Below are positions 1 to 8,071 of a DNA stretch of 64,000 nt, piece by piece (within the stretch, counting starts at the first letter, position 1; every line of letters begins with the position of its first letter). The position numbers and the translations under genes are program-made. The notes under the pieces are model-generated. The model made no database searches, had not been told where the DNA came from, and saw nothing but the letters and a program-made list of their open reading frames with translations. Source of the DNA: an uncultured Ruminiclostridium sp. (GTDB taxonomy: Bacteria; Bacillota; Clostridia; Oscillospirales; Ruminococcaceae); assembly GCA_947627695.1 (NCBI GenBank), contig CANQXF010000005.1:1-64000 (forward strand). The letters are read 5' to 3'.

Positions 1-117
1 TTTCCACCACACTCTTTTATTTGAACCGAAGGTTATCTTATCCGGCGTCAGCGGTAAATTCTTCTCTGACCATTCAGAAATAAGCTCCGGATGAACGCTT
101 GCTAAACTGTTACTCAT
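1..117 (-). CDS. Zinc-ribbon domain protein, N-terminal fragment (window edge)
   Basis: Reading leftwards from an ATG at 117 there are 39 open codons running off the window. The peptide starts MSNSLASVHPELISEWS and ends with GSNKRVWWK. This matches the repeat unit of the 'probable zinc-ribbon' (DUF4379-type) family, in which 'PELxxEW...LTPDxxTxGSNKxVWWKC' precedes a Cys cluster. A purine-rich ribosome site (GGAAGGGGGTGG) sits just upstream of the ATG. Only the N-terminal part is seen, so the zinc ligands are outside the window. Function is unknown; such proteins are often near restriction or mobile-element genes, which fits the repeat-bearing spacer next to it. Confidence 0.6.
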   Translation of the reverse strand, partial: MSNSLASVHPELISEWSEKNLPLTPDKITFGSNKRVWWK

Positions 118-170
118 AGTATAACCACCCCTTCCTCTGTGATTATCCTCATTATATTGAGAATAACAGG

Positions 171-323
171 ATTGGTGTAGTTTGCGATGTAGTCCGAAAA
201 CTATGAGAAATGAAAGAAGCTCCTGAGAAGATGTAACTTCTCAGGAGCTGTGTGAAACTTAAAATTATGCGATTTTTTAGTCTCTGCACCGTTTTCAGCA
301 CCGATTGGTGTAAATTTGGTGTA
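171..323. repeat. Short GGTGTA direct repeats in the lysS-side spacer
   Basis: Three direct copies of ATTGGTGTA or ATTTGGTGTA lie at 171-179, 304-312 and 314-323, in the spacer between the zinc-ribbon fragment and lysS. Read on the minus strand they give repeated 'LHQ' codons like those at the 3' ends of many Firmicute tyrosine-recombinase genes. This could be the scar or boundary of an integrated element. No integrase body is in view, so this is only a suggestion. Confidence 0.3.
218..249. terminator. Perfect 13-bp inverted repeat
   Basis: AGCTCCTGAGAAG at 218-230 pairs perfectly with 237-249 around a 6-base loop. There is no immediate T-run on either side, although T6 occurs about 22 bases further right. 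It may be a terminator for a transcript arriving from lysS or a hairpin at the end of a mobile element. The rest of the 118-382 spacer shows no gene. Confidence 0.45.
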
Positions 324-352
324 AAGAGGTAAATTCATTCGGTTTAGAAAGT

Positions 353-381
353 CCCAAAAACCGCATAACCACTGGGTTTTT
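353..381 (-). terminator. Likely weak terminator of lysS
   Basis: Immediately after the lysS stop, AAAAACC (356-362) can pair with GGTTTTT (375-381) around a 12-base loop, so the minus-strand transcript would end in a T-rich arm. The stem is only 7 bp and the loop is long, so termination efficiency is uncertain. Confidence 0.4.
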
Positions 382-382
382 C

Positions 383-1909
383 TTATTTGTCGTTCGGTAA
401 GGACTTCATTGTCGGGAACAATAATACATCTCTTATGGACTTGCTGTCGGTGAGGAGCATTACAAGTCTGTCTACGCCCATTCCAAGGCCGCCTGTGGGG
501 GGAAGTCCGTATTCAAGGGCGGTGATGAAGTCTTCGTCTACCTGAGCGTTGTTGCCGCCCTCGCTGCGCTTCTTCTCCACCTGCTTTACGAAACGCTCCT
601 TCTGGTCGATAGGATCGTTCAGCTCGGAGAATGCGTTGCCGAATTCGCAGGCGTTGATGAAATACTCAAAGCGCTCGGTAAAAGCGGGGTTTGAGGGCTT
701 GCGCTTGGCAAGAGGGGAATTTTCAACGGGATAATCGTAAACGATGGTGGGCTGTATCAGCTTTTCCTCCACAAATTCCTCGAAAAGCGCTATCAGAACG
801 TCGCCCTTGGTGGCGGTGGGTTCTACTTCCACGTTCTTTGCCTTGGCGACGGCTCTTGCGGCTTCGTCGTCAGCCCAGTCGTTATAGTCGGCGTCGGCGT
901 ACTTCTTTACAGCTTCCACCATTGTAAGGCGAGCCCAAGGCTTTCCTATCTCTATGTCTGTTCCCTGATAGTTTACAGTATCGGTGCCGCATATCTTCTG
1001 GGCGATAGTTCTGTACATATTCTCTATCAGATCCATCATACCGAAATAATCGGTGTAAGCCTGATACATTTCAATAGATGTAAATTCAGGGTTGTGGGTG
1101 GCGTCCATTCCCTCGTTGCGGAAGATCCTTCCCACCTCGTAGACCTTGTCAAAGCCGCCCACGATAAGGCGCTTTAAGTAAAGCTCCGTTTCTATCCTCA
1201 AATACATATCAATGTCAAGGGCGTTGTGGTGAGTTACAAAGGGGCGGGCTGAGGCGCCTATCTCAAGAGTGTGGAGAACGGGGGTGTCCACCTCGATATA
1301 GCCTAAATTATCCAGATAGCTCCGTATCTCACGAAGAATTTGCGAACGGACGATAAAGGTGTCCTTCACCTCGGGATTGGCGATAAGGTCAAGATAACGC
1401 TTGCGGTAGCGCTCCTCCTTGTCCTTTAAGCCGTGCCACTTTTCGGGGAGGGGGAGCAGGGACTTTGACAGGAGAGTTATTTCCTTGGCGTGAACGGAAA
1501 TTTCGCCCCGCCTGGTGCGGAAAACGTAGCCCGTTACGCCCACGATGTCGCCCAGATCCCACTTTTTAAATTCCTTGAAGCTGTCCTCGCCCACATCGTC
1601 AATGCGGACGTAGACCTGCATACGGTCGCTGGAATCCCTTATATCTATGAAATTCGCCTTGCCCATATCGCGCCAGCTTGTAATTCTGCCTGCTACGGAC
1701 ACTGTTTCGTTTTCCAGCTTGTCAAAATCATCTCTTATCTGCTTGTTGAGGATAGAAACGGGGAACTTGGTTATCTCATAGGGATTTTTGCCGTTCGCCT
1801 TAAGCTCCGTCAGCTTTTCTATCCTTATCCTGTGCTGCTCGCTGAGCTGTTCCTCGTACTGCTCCTCGGTAAGCTGGGTATCGTTGTTTATATTCTGCTG
1901 TTCAGACAT
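383..1909 (-). CDS. lysS: Lysyl-tRNA synthetase, class II
   Basis: 508 residues, the usual length. It charges tRNA-Lys with lysine using ATP in the cytoplasm. An N-terminal OB-fold anticodon-binding domain (about 65-170, 'VAGRITSWRDMGKANFIDI') is followed by the class II catalytic core: motif 1 around 'RSYLDNLGYIEVDTPVL', motif 2 'VGRIFRNEGMDATHNPEF', and motif 3 'GLGMGVDRLVMLL' near the C-terminus. It lies 53 bases after greA in the same direction, so both are probably on the long ftsEX transcript; a greA-lysS pairing is common in Firmicutes. Identification is secure. Confidence 0.97.
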   Translation of the reverse strand: MSEQQNINNDTQLTEEQYEEQLSEQHRIRIEKLTELKANGKNPYEITKFPVSILNKQIRDDFDKLENETVSVAGRITSWRDMGKANFIDIRDSSDRMQVYVRIDDVGEDSFKEFKKWDLGDIVGVTGYVFRTRRGEISVHAKEITLLSKSLLPLPEKWHGLKDKEERYRKRYLDLIANPEVKDTFIVRSQILREIRSYLDNLGYIEVDTPVLHTLEIGASARPFVTHHNALDIDMYLRIETELYLKRLIVGGFDKVYEVGRIFRNEGMDATHNPEFTSIEMYQAYTDYFGMMDLIENMYRTIAQKICGTDTVNYQGTDIEIGKPWARLTMVEAVKKYADADYNDWADDEAARAVAKAKNVEVEPTATKGDVLIALFEEFVEEKLIQPTIVYDYPVENSPLAKRKPSNPAFTERFEYFINACEFGNAFSELNDPIDQKERFVKQVEKKRSEGGNNAQVDEDFITALEYGLPPTGGLGMGVDRLVMLLTDSKSIRDVLLFPTMKSLPNDK

Positions 1910-1962
1910 TGTTGTTACCTTTCTTTTTTTCTGTTATTTACACTTTTTCGGCAAAATAAGCT

Positions 1963-2439
1963 TTACTTGCCGATGTCCAGTATCTCAAATTTCAGTATTC
2001 CCACGGGAGCCTCAACGTCGATTATCTCGCCCTTTGTTCTGCCCATGCAGGCTCTGCCCACGGGAGATTCGTCGGAGATTTTTCCCTTTTTCATATCAAC
2101 TTCCTTTGAGCCTACTATGTGAAGCTCCATTTCCTCGCCTGTTTCCAGATCCTTAAGCACTACCTTGTTGCCTATATTGACGTGTTCGGTAGTGAGGTCG
2201 CTGGAATCAAGCACCTTTACGTTTTGCAGGGTCGCCTCTATCTCGGCTATTCTCGCTTCGATGATACCCTGCTCGTTTTTAGCTTCGTCATATTCGCTGT
2301 TCTCGGAAAGGTCGCCGAATGAAAGGGCTACCTTGATCTTATCCGCTATTTCGCGTCTTTTTACGCTTTTGAGATGCTCCAGCTCTTCTCTGAGCTCCTT
2401 AAGTCCTTCGCTGGTGAGTACGGTTTGTTTAGCTGCCAT
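1963..2439 (-). CDS. greA: Transcription elongation factor GreA
   Basis: 158 residues, full length. GreA enters the secondary channel of backtracked RNA polymerase and stimulates cleavage of the transcript 3' end. The N-terminal antiparallel coiled coil (residues about 1-75) carries the family signature around 'LSFGDLSENSEYDEAKNEQ', with the acidic tip residues that act at the polymerase active site. The C-terminal FKBP-like half contains 'SPVGRACMGRTKGEIIDVEAP'. A GGAGGA ribosome site precedes the ATG. It sits 59 bases after the S41-like gene and 53 before lysS. Confidence 0.96.
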   Translation of the reverse strand: MAAKQTVLTSEGLKELREELEHLKSVKRREIADKIKVALSFGDLSENSEYDEAKNEQGIIEARIAEIEATLQNVKVLDSSDLTTEHVNIGNKVVLKDLETGEEMELHIVGSKEVDMKKGKISDESPVGRACMGRTKGEIIDVEAPVGILKFEILDIGK

Positions 2440-2498
2440 TTGATTTGTCCTCCGTTTGATTTATTTATGTATTTTCAAGTATAAAAGCCTGCCGCGCT

Positions 2499-3698
2499 TT
2501 ATTCGTTGGGCACAGTCGAAAGGCTTTCCATTACTTCAAAGGCTTTGTTTATCTGCGGGTCCTGAGAGCCCTCTCCTGTGGGGGCAAAATCAGGGTCGCC
2601 TGTTTGCTCCACGGAAAAGTCCACCTTTACCCCTCCGTCAAGGGAAGTGGTGACTGACGGTGCGAGCTTTGCAATTGTTATCACAAGCGCAGTTCCGTCG
2701 GAAAGGTGTCGCATTTCCCTGACGTAGCCGTTTCCTGCCGTCTGCTTGCCTACCAGCTTTGCGCCCGCATGATCCCTCAGACTTACTGCGAAAAGCTCGG
2801 CTGCTCCCGATGTGTTTTCGTCCACAAGCACGGCAATTGGAACGGTCACTGTCGCTTCCTCCTCGGTCTCAAGGAATTTTGCCGCAGTGTCGTCCTTGTA
2901 GCGGACGTTTGCGATCAGATGAGGGGCGACGAATGGCTCAAGCATAGGCTTTAAGCAGTCGTATATCCCGCCGGTTCCACGCAAGTCTATTATATAGCCC
3001 TGTACGTTCTTGGTCTGAAAATCCTGTACCGCCGCAGTGAACTGCTCGTCTGTCTGACCGTTCAGGTCGGATATGCGGATATAGCCGTATCCTGAGACTT
3101 CCATGGCGGTCACGGATTTTATGGTAAAGGAACGGCGCACCACGGTAAGGTCTTTGGTTTCGCCGCTGCGCTGAACAGTCAGGCGCACATTGGTGTTCTC
3201 GTCGCCGTCAAGGGAGGTTATTGCCGCTTCAGCGCCCGCTTCAAGCACGTTCGTTCCGTCTACGGCGGTGATTATATCTCCCACCTGTATATCCATCGTT
3301 GAGGCGGGGGAGCTTTCGTATATCCTGTCAACACGGATATAGCCGCTTTCTTCCTTGCTCACCTCAAGTCCTGTGGAGATAAGGGAGCCGCTTTCAAGCT
3401 GTTCTCTTTTATATGCTTCGGAGGCGGTGAGATATTCCGCGCCCGCATCGTCCAGACCGTCAACGTAACCGCCTATTACGCTGTTTATCAGCGTGCTTTC
3501 GTTTATGTCGTAGTATGAGGCGCTCCTTACATAAGAGTCTATCTCCTGTATCTTGGAATATATCTCCTCACGCTGTGTGACTCCGCCGATACGCTGATTG
3601 AACATATTGGTAGAGACCGTTATGGTAACGACGTAGGTTATCGCGCAAGCAATTGCGATAAGGCTTATCATTACCCCTATTGAAAACTTTTTGTTCAT
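2499..3698 (-). CDS. S41 (C-terminal processing) peptidase family protein, active site degenerate
   Basis: 399 residues with an N-terminal membrane anchor (about 8-28), a PDZ domain (about 105-190, 'SPASTMDIQVGDIITAVDG') and an S41 core. S41 enzymes use a Ser-Lys dyad 25 residues apart, in 'TASA(S/A)E' and 'TFGKG'. Here the segments read TSGAAELF (296-303) and TAGNGYVRE (320-328), which places Gly298 and Asn323 at the catalytic Ser and Lys positions. Ser297 is next to the expected site, but no Lys replaces Asn323. I infer a pseudopeptidase, perhaps a PDZ scaffold or regulator. It is the last cell-envelope gene of the ftsEX-M23 run, 12 bases after the second M23 gene. Confidence 0.88.
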   Translation of the reverse strand: MNKKFSIGVMISLIAIACAITYVVTITVSTNMFNQRIGGVTQREEIYSKIQEIDSYVRSASYYDINESTLINSVIGGYVDGLDDAGAEYLTASEAYKREQLESGSLISTGLEVSKEESGYIRVDRIYESSPASTMDIQVGDIITAVDGTNVLEAGAEAAITSLDGDENTNVRLTVQRSGETKDLTVVRRSFTIKSVTAMEVSGYGYIRISDLNGQTDEQFTAAVQDFQTKNVQGYIIDLRGTGGIYDCLKPMLEPFVAPHLIANVRYKDDTAAKFLETEEEATVTVPIAVLVDENTSGAAELFAVSLRDHAGAKLVGKQTAGNGYVREMRHLSDGTALVITIAKLAPSVTTSLDGGVKVDFSVEQTGDPDFAPTGEGSQDPQINKAFEVMESLSTVPNE

Positions 3699-3710
3699 AC
3701 ACTGTTCCTT

Positions 3711-5033
3711 TTACGGCAAGGTCACATACCCGAAGGGATCCTGCGCTATGCCGTTTATTCTGACTTCAAAATGCAGGTGAGGTCCTGTGGACCAGCCCGT
3801 GCTTCCCACTGCGCCGATAACGTCGCCCTGCTGTACCTGCTGTCCCTCGTAAACGTAAAGGGCGGAGCAGTGCCCGTAAAGGGTGGAATAACCGTCGCCG
3901 TGGTCTATAACGATATATTTTCCGTAGCTGTAACCGGGTATGTAATCATTTTTTGCTTTTATTACCGTTCCCGCTTTTGACGCATAAATATCCGTGCCGT
4001 TTATGCCGCCGTCGCCTATGTCTATGCCCGAATGACTTCCGCCTCTCCACGGGTCATAGCCGAAATATGTGGTTATGTAATGAAAGTTCCGTCCTACCGG
4101 CCACATCCACTCGCCTACTTCATATTCCTGCTGGCTGTTTTGCTGAGCCTCTTGTATCATGCGCTGGATCTCAGCCTCGTATGCCTCAGCTTCCTCTTTG
4201 TTTATCTTTTTTTCGTTTTCAAGAGCCTGCTGTCTGTCCTCGTAATTGCTGATGGCGCTGCTGTACTGATTATACTCGCTGCTGTACTGATTGCTCAGCG
4301 CCTGCTCCTCGGACTGCTTGTTCTCAAGGTCCTGCTTTTCGTATTCAAGCTCGTCCTGCTCCGCCATAAGCGTACTGCGGTCGGAATCAAGCTGGGCAAC
4401 GTCGTTTTCCAGATCCTTTATCTTCTGCTCGGTATCGCTTATCGCCTGTTTCAGCTCGTCCATAAAGCGGGTGTTCTGCTGTGAGATGTTCACAAACAGC
4501 TTTGTCCTTACAAGCAGGTCGTAAATGTCGCTGGATTCGGACAAAACGGAGAAGATGTCCACGTTGTCGGTGACGTACATTGCGTGTACTATCTCGCCGA
4601 AACGCTTTAAATTTTCCTCGTTTTCAGCTTTAAGCCCGTCTATGTCCGTCTGCTTTGCGGATATCTCCGCTTCCTTGTCGGAAATGTTCTGTGAAAGAGT
4701 GTCTATCTCCGACTGCTTTTCCGCAATAGCCTCATTCTGATAGGAAATGAGGTAGTTGTAGTAATCTATAGTGTCCTTGGTATTTTGCAGCTTTTCCCAT
4801 GCAAGGTCCTGCAATTTTTCGTTTTCCGCTATCTCGCTGTCAAGTCCCGCAAGCTCGTTGTCTATTTGCTGATTGCGTTCCTCAAGCTGAGCCAGCATAT
4901 CCTCAAGATCGCTGACGCTGGAGGCGCTGACGCTTGCGGATTTTCCCGACGATGTTATTATACCGCAGGACAATCCCAGAATAATGGCGAAAGACGCAAG
5001 CTGCGTGATTTTTTTTACGGTTTTTCTTTTCAT
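3711..5033 (-). CDS. EnvC-like coiled-coil M23 murein hydrolase (second copy)
   Basis: 440 residues from the ATG at 5033, which has GAGGAAAAAACT in front; an in-frame GTG at 5060 lies inside the previous gene and is less likely. A signal peptide (about 1-33) is followed by a long Gln/Glu-rich coiled coil (about 40-300), then a LytM/M23 domain. The zinc ligands are visible as 'HSGIDIGDGG' (HxxxD) and 'GPHLHFEVR' (HxH), so unlike E. coli EnvC the site looks catalytically competent. This architecture (coiled coil plus hydrolase beside ftsEX) fits a peptidoglycan endopeptidase controlled by FtsEX. It is a close paralogue of the gene just upstream. Confidence 0.9.
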   Translation of the reverse strand: MKRKTVKKITQLASFAIILGLSCGIITSSGKSASVSASSVSDLEDMLAQLEERNQQIDNELAGLDSEIAENEKLQDLAWEKLQNTKDTIDYYNYLISYQNEAIAEKQSEIDTLSQNISDKEAEISAKQTDIDGLKAENEENLKRFGEIVHAMYVTDNVDIFSVLSESSDIYDLLVRTKLFVNISQQNTRFMDELKQAISDTEQKIKDLENDVAQLDSDRSTLMAEQDELEYEKQDLENKQSEEQALSNQYSSEYNQYSSAISNYEDRQQALENEKKINKEEAEAYEAEIQRMIQEAQQNSQQEYEVGEWMWPVGRNFHYITTYFGYDPWRGGSHSGIDIGDGGINGTDIYASKAGTVIKAKNDYIPGYSYGKYIVIDHGDGYSTLYGHCSALYVYEGQQVQQGDVIGAVGSTGWSTGPHLHFEVRINGIAQDPFGYVTLP

Positions 5034-5050
5034 AGTTTTTTCCTCGATAT

Positions 5051-6358
5051 TCAATACCACGGGTGATCAACGTAATTGAACGGGTCGTCGGCAACGCCGT
5101 CAACTCTCACTTCAAAATGCAGGTGAGGCCCCGTTGACCAGCCCGTGCTTCCCACTGCACCGATAACGTCACCCTGATTTACCTGCTGTCCCTCGTAAAC
5201 GTACAGTGCGGCGCAGTGTCCGTAAAGGGTGGAATAGCCGTCGCCGTGGTCGATGATTATGTACTTTCCGTAGCTTACGCCGTCAACGTCGTCGTTGAAC
5301 GCCTTTATCACCGTTCCGCTTTTTGAGGCGTATATGTCGGTCCAGAAAATGCCGCCGTCGCCTATATCTATGCCGCTGTGCCAGCGCCATTTGCCGTCCA
5401 GGTAATCGTCGCCGAAATCGGTGGTAATGTAGCCGAACTGCTGTCCCACAGGCCAGAGCCATTCGCCCTGCTGGTACTGCTGATCGCTGCCCTGCTGAGC
5501 CTGCCTGATCAGCTCCTGTATCTCCTCCTCAATGCGGGCTATCTCCTCCTCGTTGGCGTACTGCTCCTGATGAAGGTCGTCGATATTCTGCTGAAGGCTG
5601 CTCACCTTGTCGGAATAGTAATCATAATCCGCTTTGTATTCGTCGGCAAGCGTCTGCGCCGACTGTTTCTTCTGGTCAAGCTGTTCCTTTTCAGCCTGAA
5701 GCTCCTCCCTGCTGCTTATGAGCAGGGCACGGTCAGCTTCAAGCTGAGAAACGTCCTGTTCAAGCTGTTTTTCCTTTTGCTCCGCCTCGTCCATATCCTG
5801 CATAAGGCTGTCCATAAAGGCGCTGCTGTCACGGGCGATGTTGAAAAGCATTTTAGCTCTTATCAGCAGGTCGTAAAAGTCGGAAGCGTTCAGCAGGACG
5901 GACATATAATCAATGCCGCCGCTGACATAAAGGGCGTGCATTATCTCTCCGAAGCGGGCGAGATTCTCCTGATTTTCCTCACTGAGTCGTGCTACCTCCT
6001 GCTCCTTTTCCGCTATTTCCTGCTCCTTTGCAGAAATTTCGGCGTCAAGAGAGTCGATCTCCGTCTGCTTTTCGGCTATGAGAGCGTTCTGCTCGTAAAT
6101 CAGGTCGCTGTAAAGGGAAAGCAGTTCCTGCGCATTGGACAGCTTTTCAAGATAAAGCTGCTGCAATTCCTTGTTCTCGGCAATACTGCCGCTTGCGGAG
6201 GCGATAAGCTCATCTATCTCGTCGTTGCGCTGTTCGAGCTGCTGCTGTTTTTGCTCAAGCTCCTGCTGAGTCTGCTCTGCATAAACGGCGGGACTTAACA
6301 GCAAACCTGCCGCTGTAAACAGGGACAGCGCTTTTATAAAAAGTTTTCCTTTTTTCAT
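5051..6358 (-). CDS. EnvC-like coiled-coil M23 murein hydrolase (first copy)
   Basis: 435 residues from the ATG at 6358, two bases after the ftsX stop, with AAAGG inside the end of ftsX as ribosome site. It has a signal peptide (about 1-25), an extended coiled coil rich in Gln/Glu (about 28-290) and a C-terminal M23 domain with intact ligands in 'HSGIDIGDGG' and 'GPHLHFEVR'. The tight coupling to ftsEX suggests direct activation by the FtsX extracellular loop, as known for FtsEX-controlled hydrolases (EnvC, CwlO, PcsB, RipC). The C-terminal domains of the two copies are nearly the same, while the coiled coils have diverged. Confidence 0.91.
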   Translation of the reverse strand: MKKGKLFIKALSLFTAAGLLLSPAVYAEQTQQELEQKQQQLEQRNDEIDELIASASGSIAENKELQQLYLEKLSNAQELLSLYSDLIYEQNALIAEKQTEIDSLDAEISAKEQEIAEKEQEVARLSEENQENLARFGEIMHALYVSGGIDYMSVLLNASDFYDLLIRAKMLFNIARDSSAFMDSLMQDMDEAEQKEKQLEQDVSQLEADRALLISSREELQAEKEQLDQKKQSAQTLADEYKADYDYYSDKVSSLQQNIDDLHQEQYANEEEIARIEEEIQELIRQAQQGSDQQYQQGEWLWPVGQQFGYITTDFGDDYLDGKWRWHSGIDIGDGGIFWTDIYASKSGTVIKAFNDDVDGVSYGKYIIIDHGDGYSTLYGHCAALYVYEGQQVNQGDVIGAVGSTGWSTGPHLHFEVRVDGVADDPFNYVDHPWY

Positions 6359-6360
6359 AA

Positions 6361-7260
6361 CTATACCTTTAAGTGCTTGCCCATACTGAGGATAGTTCCG
6401 AAAGCGCCCAGAAATGCACCTGCAAGGCAGTTGAAGCCCAAAGCTATCCACATTATATCGTTAAACTGTATCACGTTCACAAGTCCCAATACCTCCCAGA
6501 TGGTGAGGTCACCTGCGAAGAAGGATACAAGAGATTCGTACGCCAGTTTTGTGAGCAGCCATGCGACTGCTCCCGAAATTATACCGATAAACATTCCCTC
6601 GATGAAGAATGGAAATTTTATGAAAAAGTTGGTGGCGCCAACGCTTTTCATTATCCCTATCTCCTTGCGGCGGACGAAAACGCTTGTCCTGGTGGAGTTG
6701 TACACGATGACGATACATACCACTATCAGCGCTATCAGGACTGCGCCGCCGATTATTGCAAGGGTAGTCCTCAGGCTCACAAGAACGGAGGCAAAGTCGT
6801 AGGGAGCGCTTACGCTTTCAACGCCCTCGATAGCTTCAAATGCGGCTCTCGCCTCGTCCATTTTGGAAATGTCGGAAAGGGTCACTCTGAAGGTGTCGGG
6901 CATGGGGTTTTCCGTAAGGGCGTCAAAAAGCTCGGAATATTCCTCCATTTTCGCTTTCTGGTCCTCCCACGCCTCTTCCTTGGAATAAAATACCACTTCC
7001 CCAACGTAGGACTGGGTTTTTATAGCGCTTTCCACCGAGTCAAGGCGAGCCTGGTCGGCGTCGCTGACGTATACAAGCACCTCGTTCTTTTCCTCGGCGC
7101 TTTCTATCACTATGTTTATGTCGGCGGCAACAAGCAGGCTGAGGCTTATCAGCAGAAGGCTCACCATGATTATGCAGAAGCTGGCAAAGGACATCATTCT
7201 GTTGCGCCATACGGAAACGACGCCCTGCTTCATCAGGTATGAAAAATTACTCCCCCTCAT
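6361..7260 (-). CDS. ftsX: Cell division protein FtsX (permease-like)
   Basis: 299 residues, typical length. It is the membrane half of FtsEX, which couples the divisome to extracellular wall hydrolases. The first transmembrane helix (about 20-45) is followed by an extracellular domain (about 50-165), then three helices; 'RRKEIGIMKSVGATNFFI' is the conserved cytoplasmic coupling segment. Its start overlaps the 3' end of ftsE by 14 bases, showing translational coupling. The next gene starts two bases after its stop. Confidence 0.95.
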   Translation of the reverse strand: MRGSNFSYLMKQGVVSVWRNRMMSFASFCIIMVSLLLISLSLLVAADINIVIESAEEKNEVLVYVSDADQARLDSVESAIKTQSYVGEVVFYSKEEAWEDQKAKMEEYSELFDALTENPMPDTFRVTLSDISKMDEARAAFEAIEGVESVSAPYDFASVLVSLRTTLAIIGGAVLIALIVVCIVIVYNSTRTSVFVRRKEIGIMKSVGATNFFIKFPFFIEGMFIGIISGAVAWLLTKLAYESLVSFFAGDLTIWEVLGLVNVIQFNDIMWIALGFNCLAGAFLGAFGTILSMGKHLKV

Positions 7261-7954
7261 CTTCGTCCTCCTCGCCCTCTATATAATCGTCAAAGGCAAC
7301 GGAACCGCTGCTGAGGTTGATTATCCTGCCGCCGAAATACTGCACGAGATCGTGCTCATGCGTTACCATTATGACGGTAGTTCCGCATTTGTTGATGTCC
7401 TTTAAAAGCTCAACCATTTCATAGGACAAGGCGGGGTCGATGTTTCCCGTAGGCTCGTCCGCTATGATAAGACCGGGGTCTATTGCAAATGCTCTTGCGA
7501 TAGCAACGCGCTGCTGCTCACCGCCCGAAAGTTGGGTGGGCTTTACCTTTGCTTTGTCCGCCAGTCTTACAAGATTAAGCACATAAGGCACTCTCTGGCG
7601 GATATATTTGTTTGATTTGTCGATAACTCTCAGAACGAAAGCTACGTTCTCATACACTGTCATATCGGGGATAAGGCGGAAATCCTGAAATATCATTCCC
7701 ACCGAGCGACGGAAGTAGGGCAGTTTTCTCTTTTTTATCTTGGAAAGATTGTAACCGTTGACAAAAACTCTTCCGTTCGTGGGGGTAAGCTCGCGGGTGA
7801 GCAGCTTTAAAAGCGTGCTTTTCCCTGCTCCGCTGTTTCCCACCACAAAGACGAATTCGCCGTCGTTTATGCGGATATTGACGTTGTGCAAAGCGTCTAC
7901 TCCGCCTTTTCCGCCGTCCTTGTAATGAACGTCTACATTCTTTAATTCAACCAT
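7247..7954 (-). CDS. ftsE: Cell division ATP-binding protein FtsE
   Basis: 235 residues from the ATG at 7954, which aligns with the family start '[11 protein letters not shown]'; the upstream extension is Pro/Gly-rich and unlikely. ABC ATPase motifs are intact: Walker A 'GNSGAGKST', Q-loop 'GMIFQDFRL', signature '[14 protein letters not shown]' and Walker B '[10 protein letters not shown]'. A short acidic C-terminal tail ([10 protein letters not shown]) extends past the usual end. It heads the ftsE-ftsX-M23-M23-S41 cluster. Confidence 0.95.
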   Translation of the reverse strand: MVELKNVDVHYKDGGKGGVDALHNVNIRINDGEFVFVVGNSGAGKSTLLKLLTRELTPTNGRVFVNGYNLSKIKKRKLPYFRRSVGMIFQDFRLIPDMTVYENVAFVLRVIDKSNKYIRQRVPYVLNLVRLADKAKVKPTQLSGGEQQRVAIARAFAIDPGLIIADEPTGNIDPALSYEMVELLKDINKCGTTVIMVTHEHDLVQYFGGRIINLSSGSVAFDDYIEGEEDEDEGE

Positions 7955-8010
7955 ATATATAAATTTCCTTTTTGGTGCGGGGAATCCTTCCCCTTGGTCG
8001 GGTGCGTAAC

Positions 8011-8062
8011 TGCCGCAGGGCGGCACAAAGCGTCACGGCTCATCATTATGACAGCCGTGACG
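8011..8062. other. Two stem-loops between the CdaR-type gene and ftsE
   Basis: CGTCACGGCT (8031-8040) pairs perfectly with 8053-8062 over a 12-base loop, and TGCCGC (8011-8016) pairs with 8020-8025 over a 3-base loop. Neither is followed by a T-run on the minus strand, so they could be a Rho-type or attenuating boundary rather than a strong intrinsic terminator. Confidence 0.5.
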
Positions 8063-8071
8063 GAAATTTTG

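Noticed and set aside
118-382. tRNA or attachment-site tRNA in the spacer beside lysS
   Set aside because: No cloverleaf or T-loop consensus could be found on either strand.
5378-6298. 306-codon plus-strand frame opposite the first M23 gene
   Set aside because: It is Leu-rich antisense of a Gln/Glu coiled coil, with no ribosome site or family likeness.
6373-7242. 289-codon plus-strand frame opposite ftsX
   Set aside because: Antisense shadow with His/Tyr/Gly-rich composition; ftsX has clear family features and coupling to ftsE.
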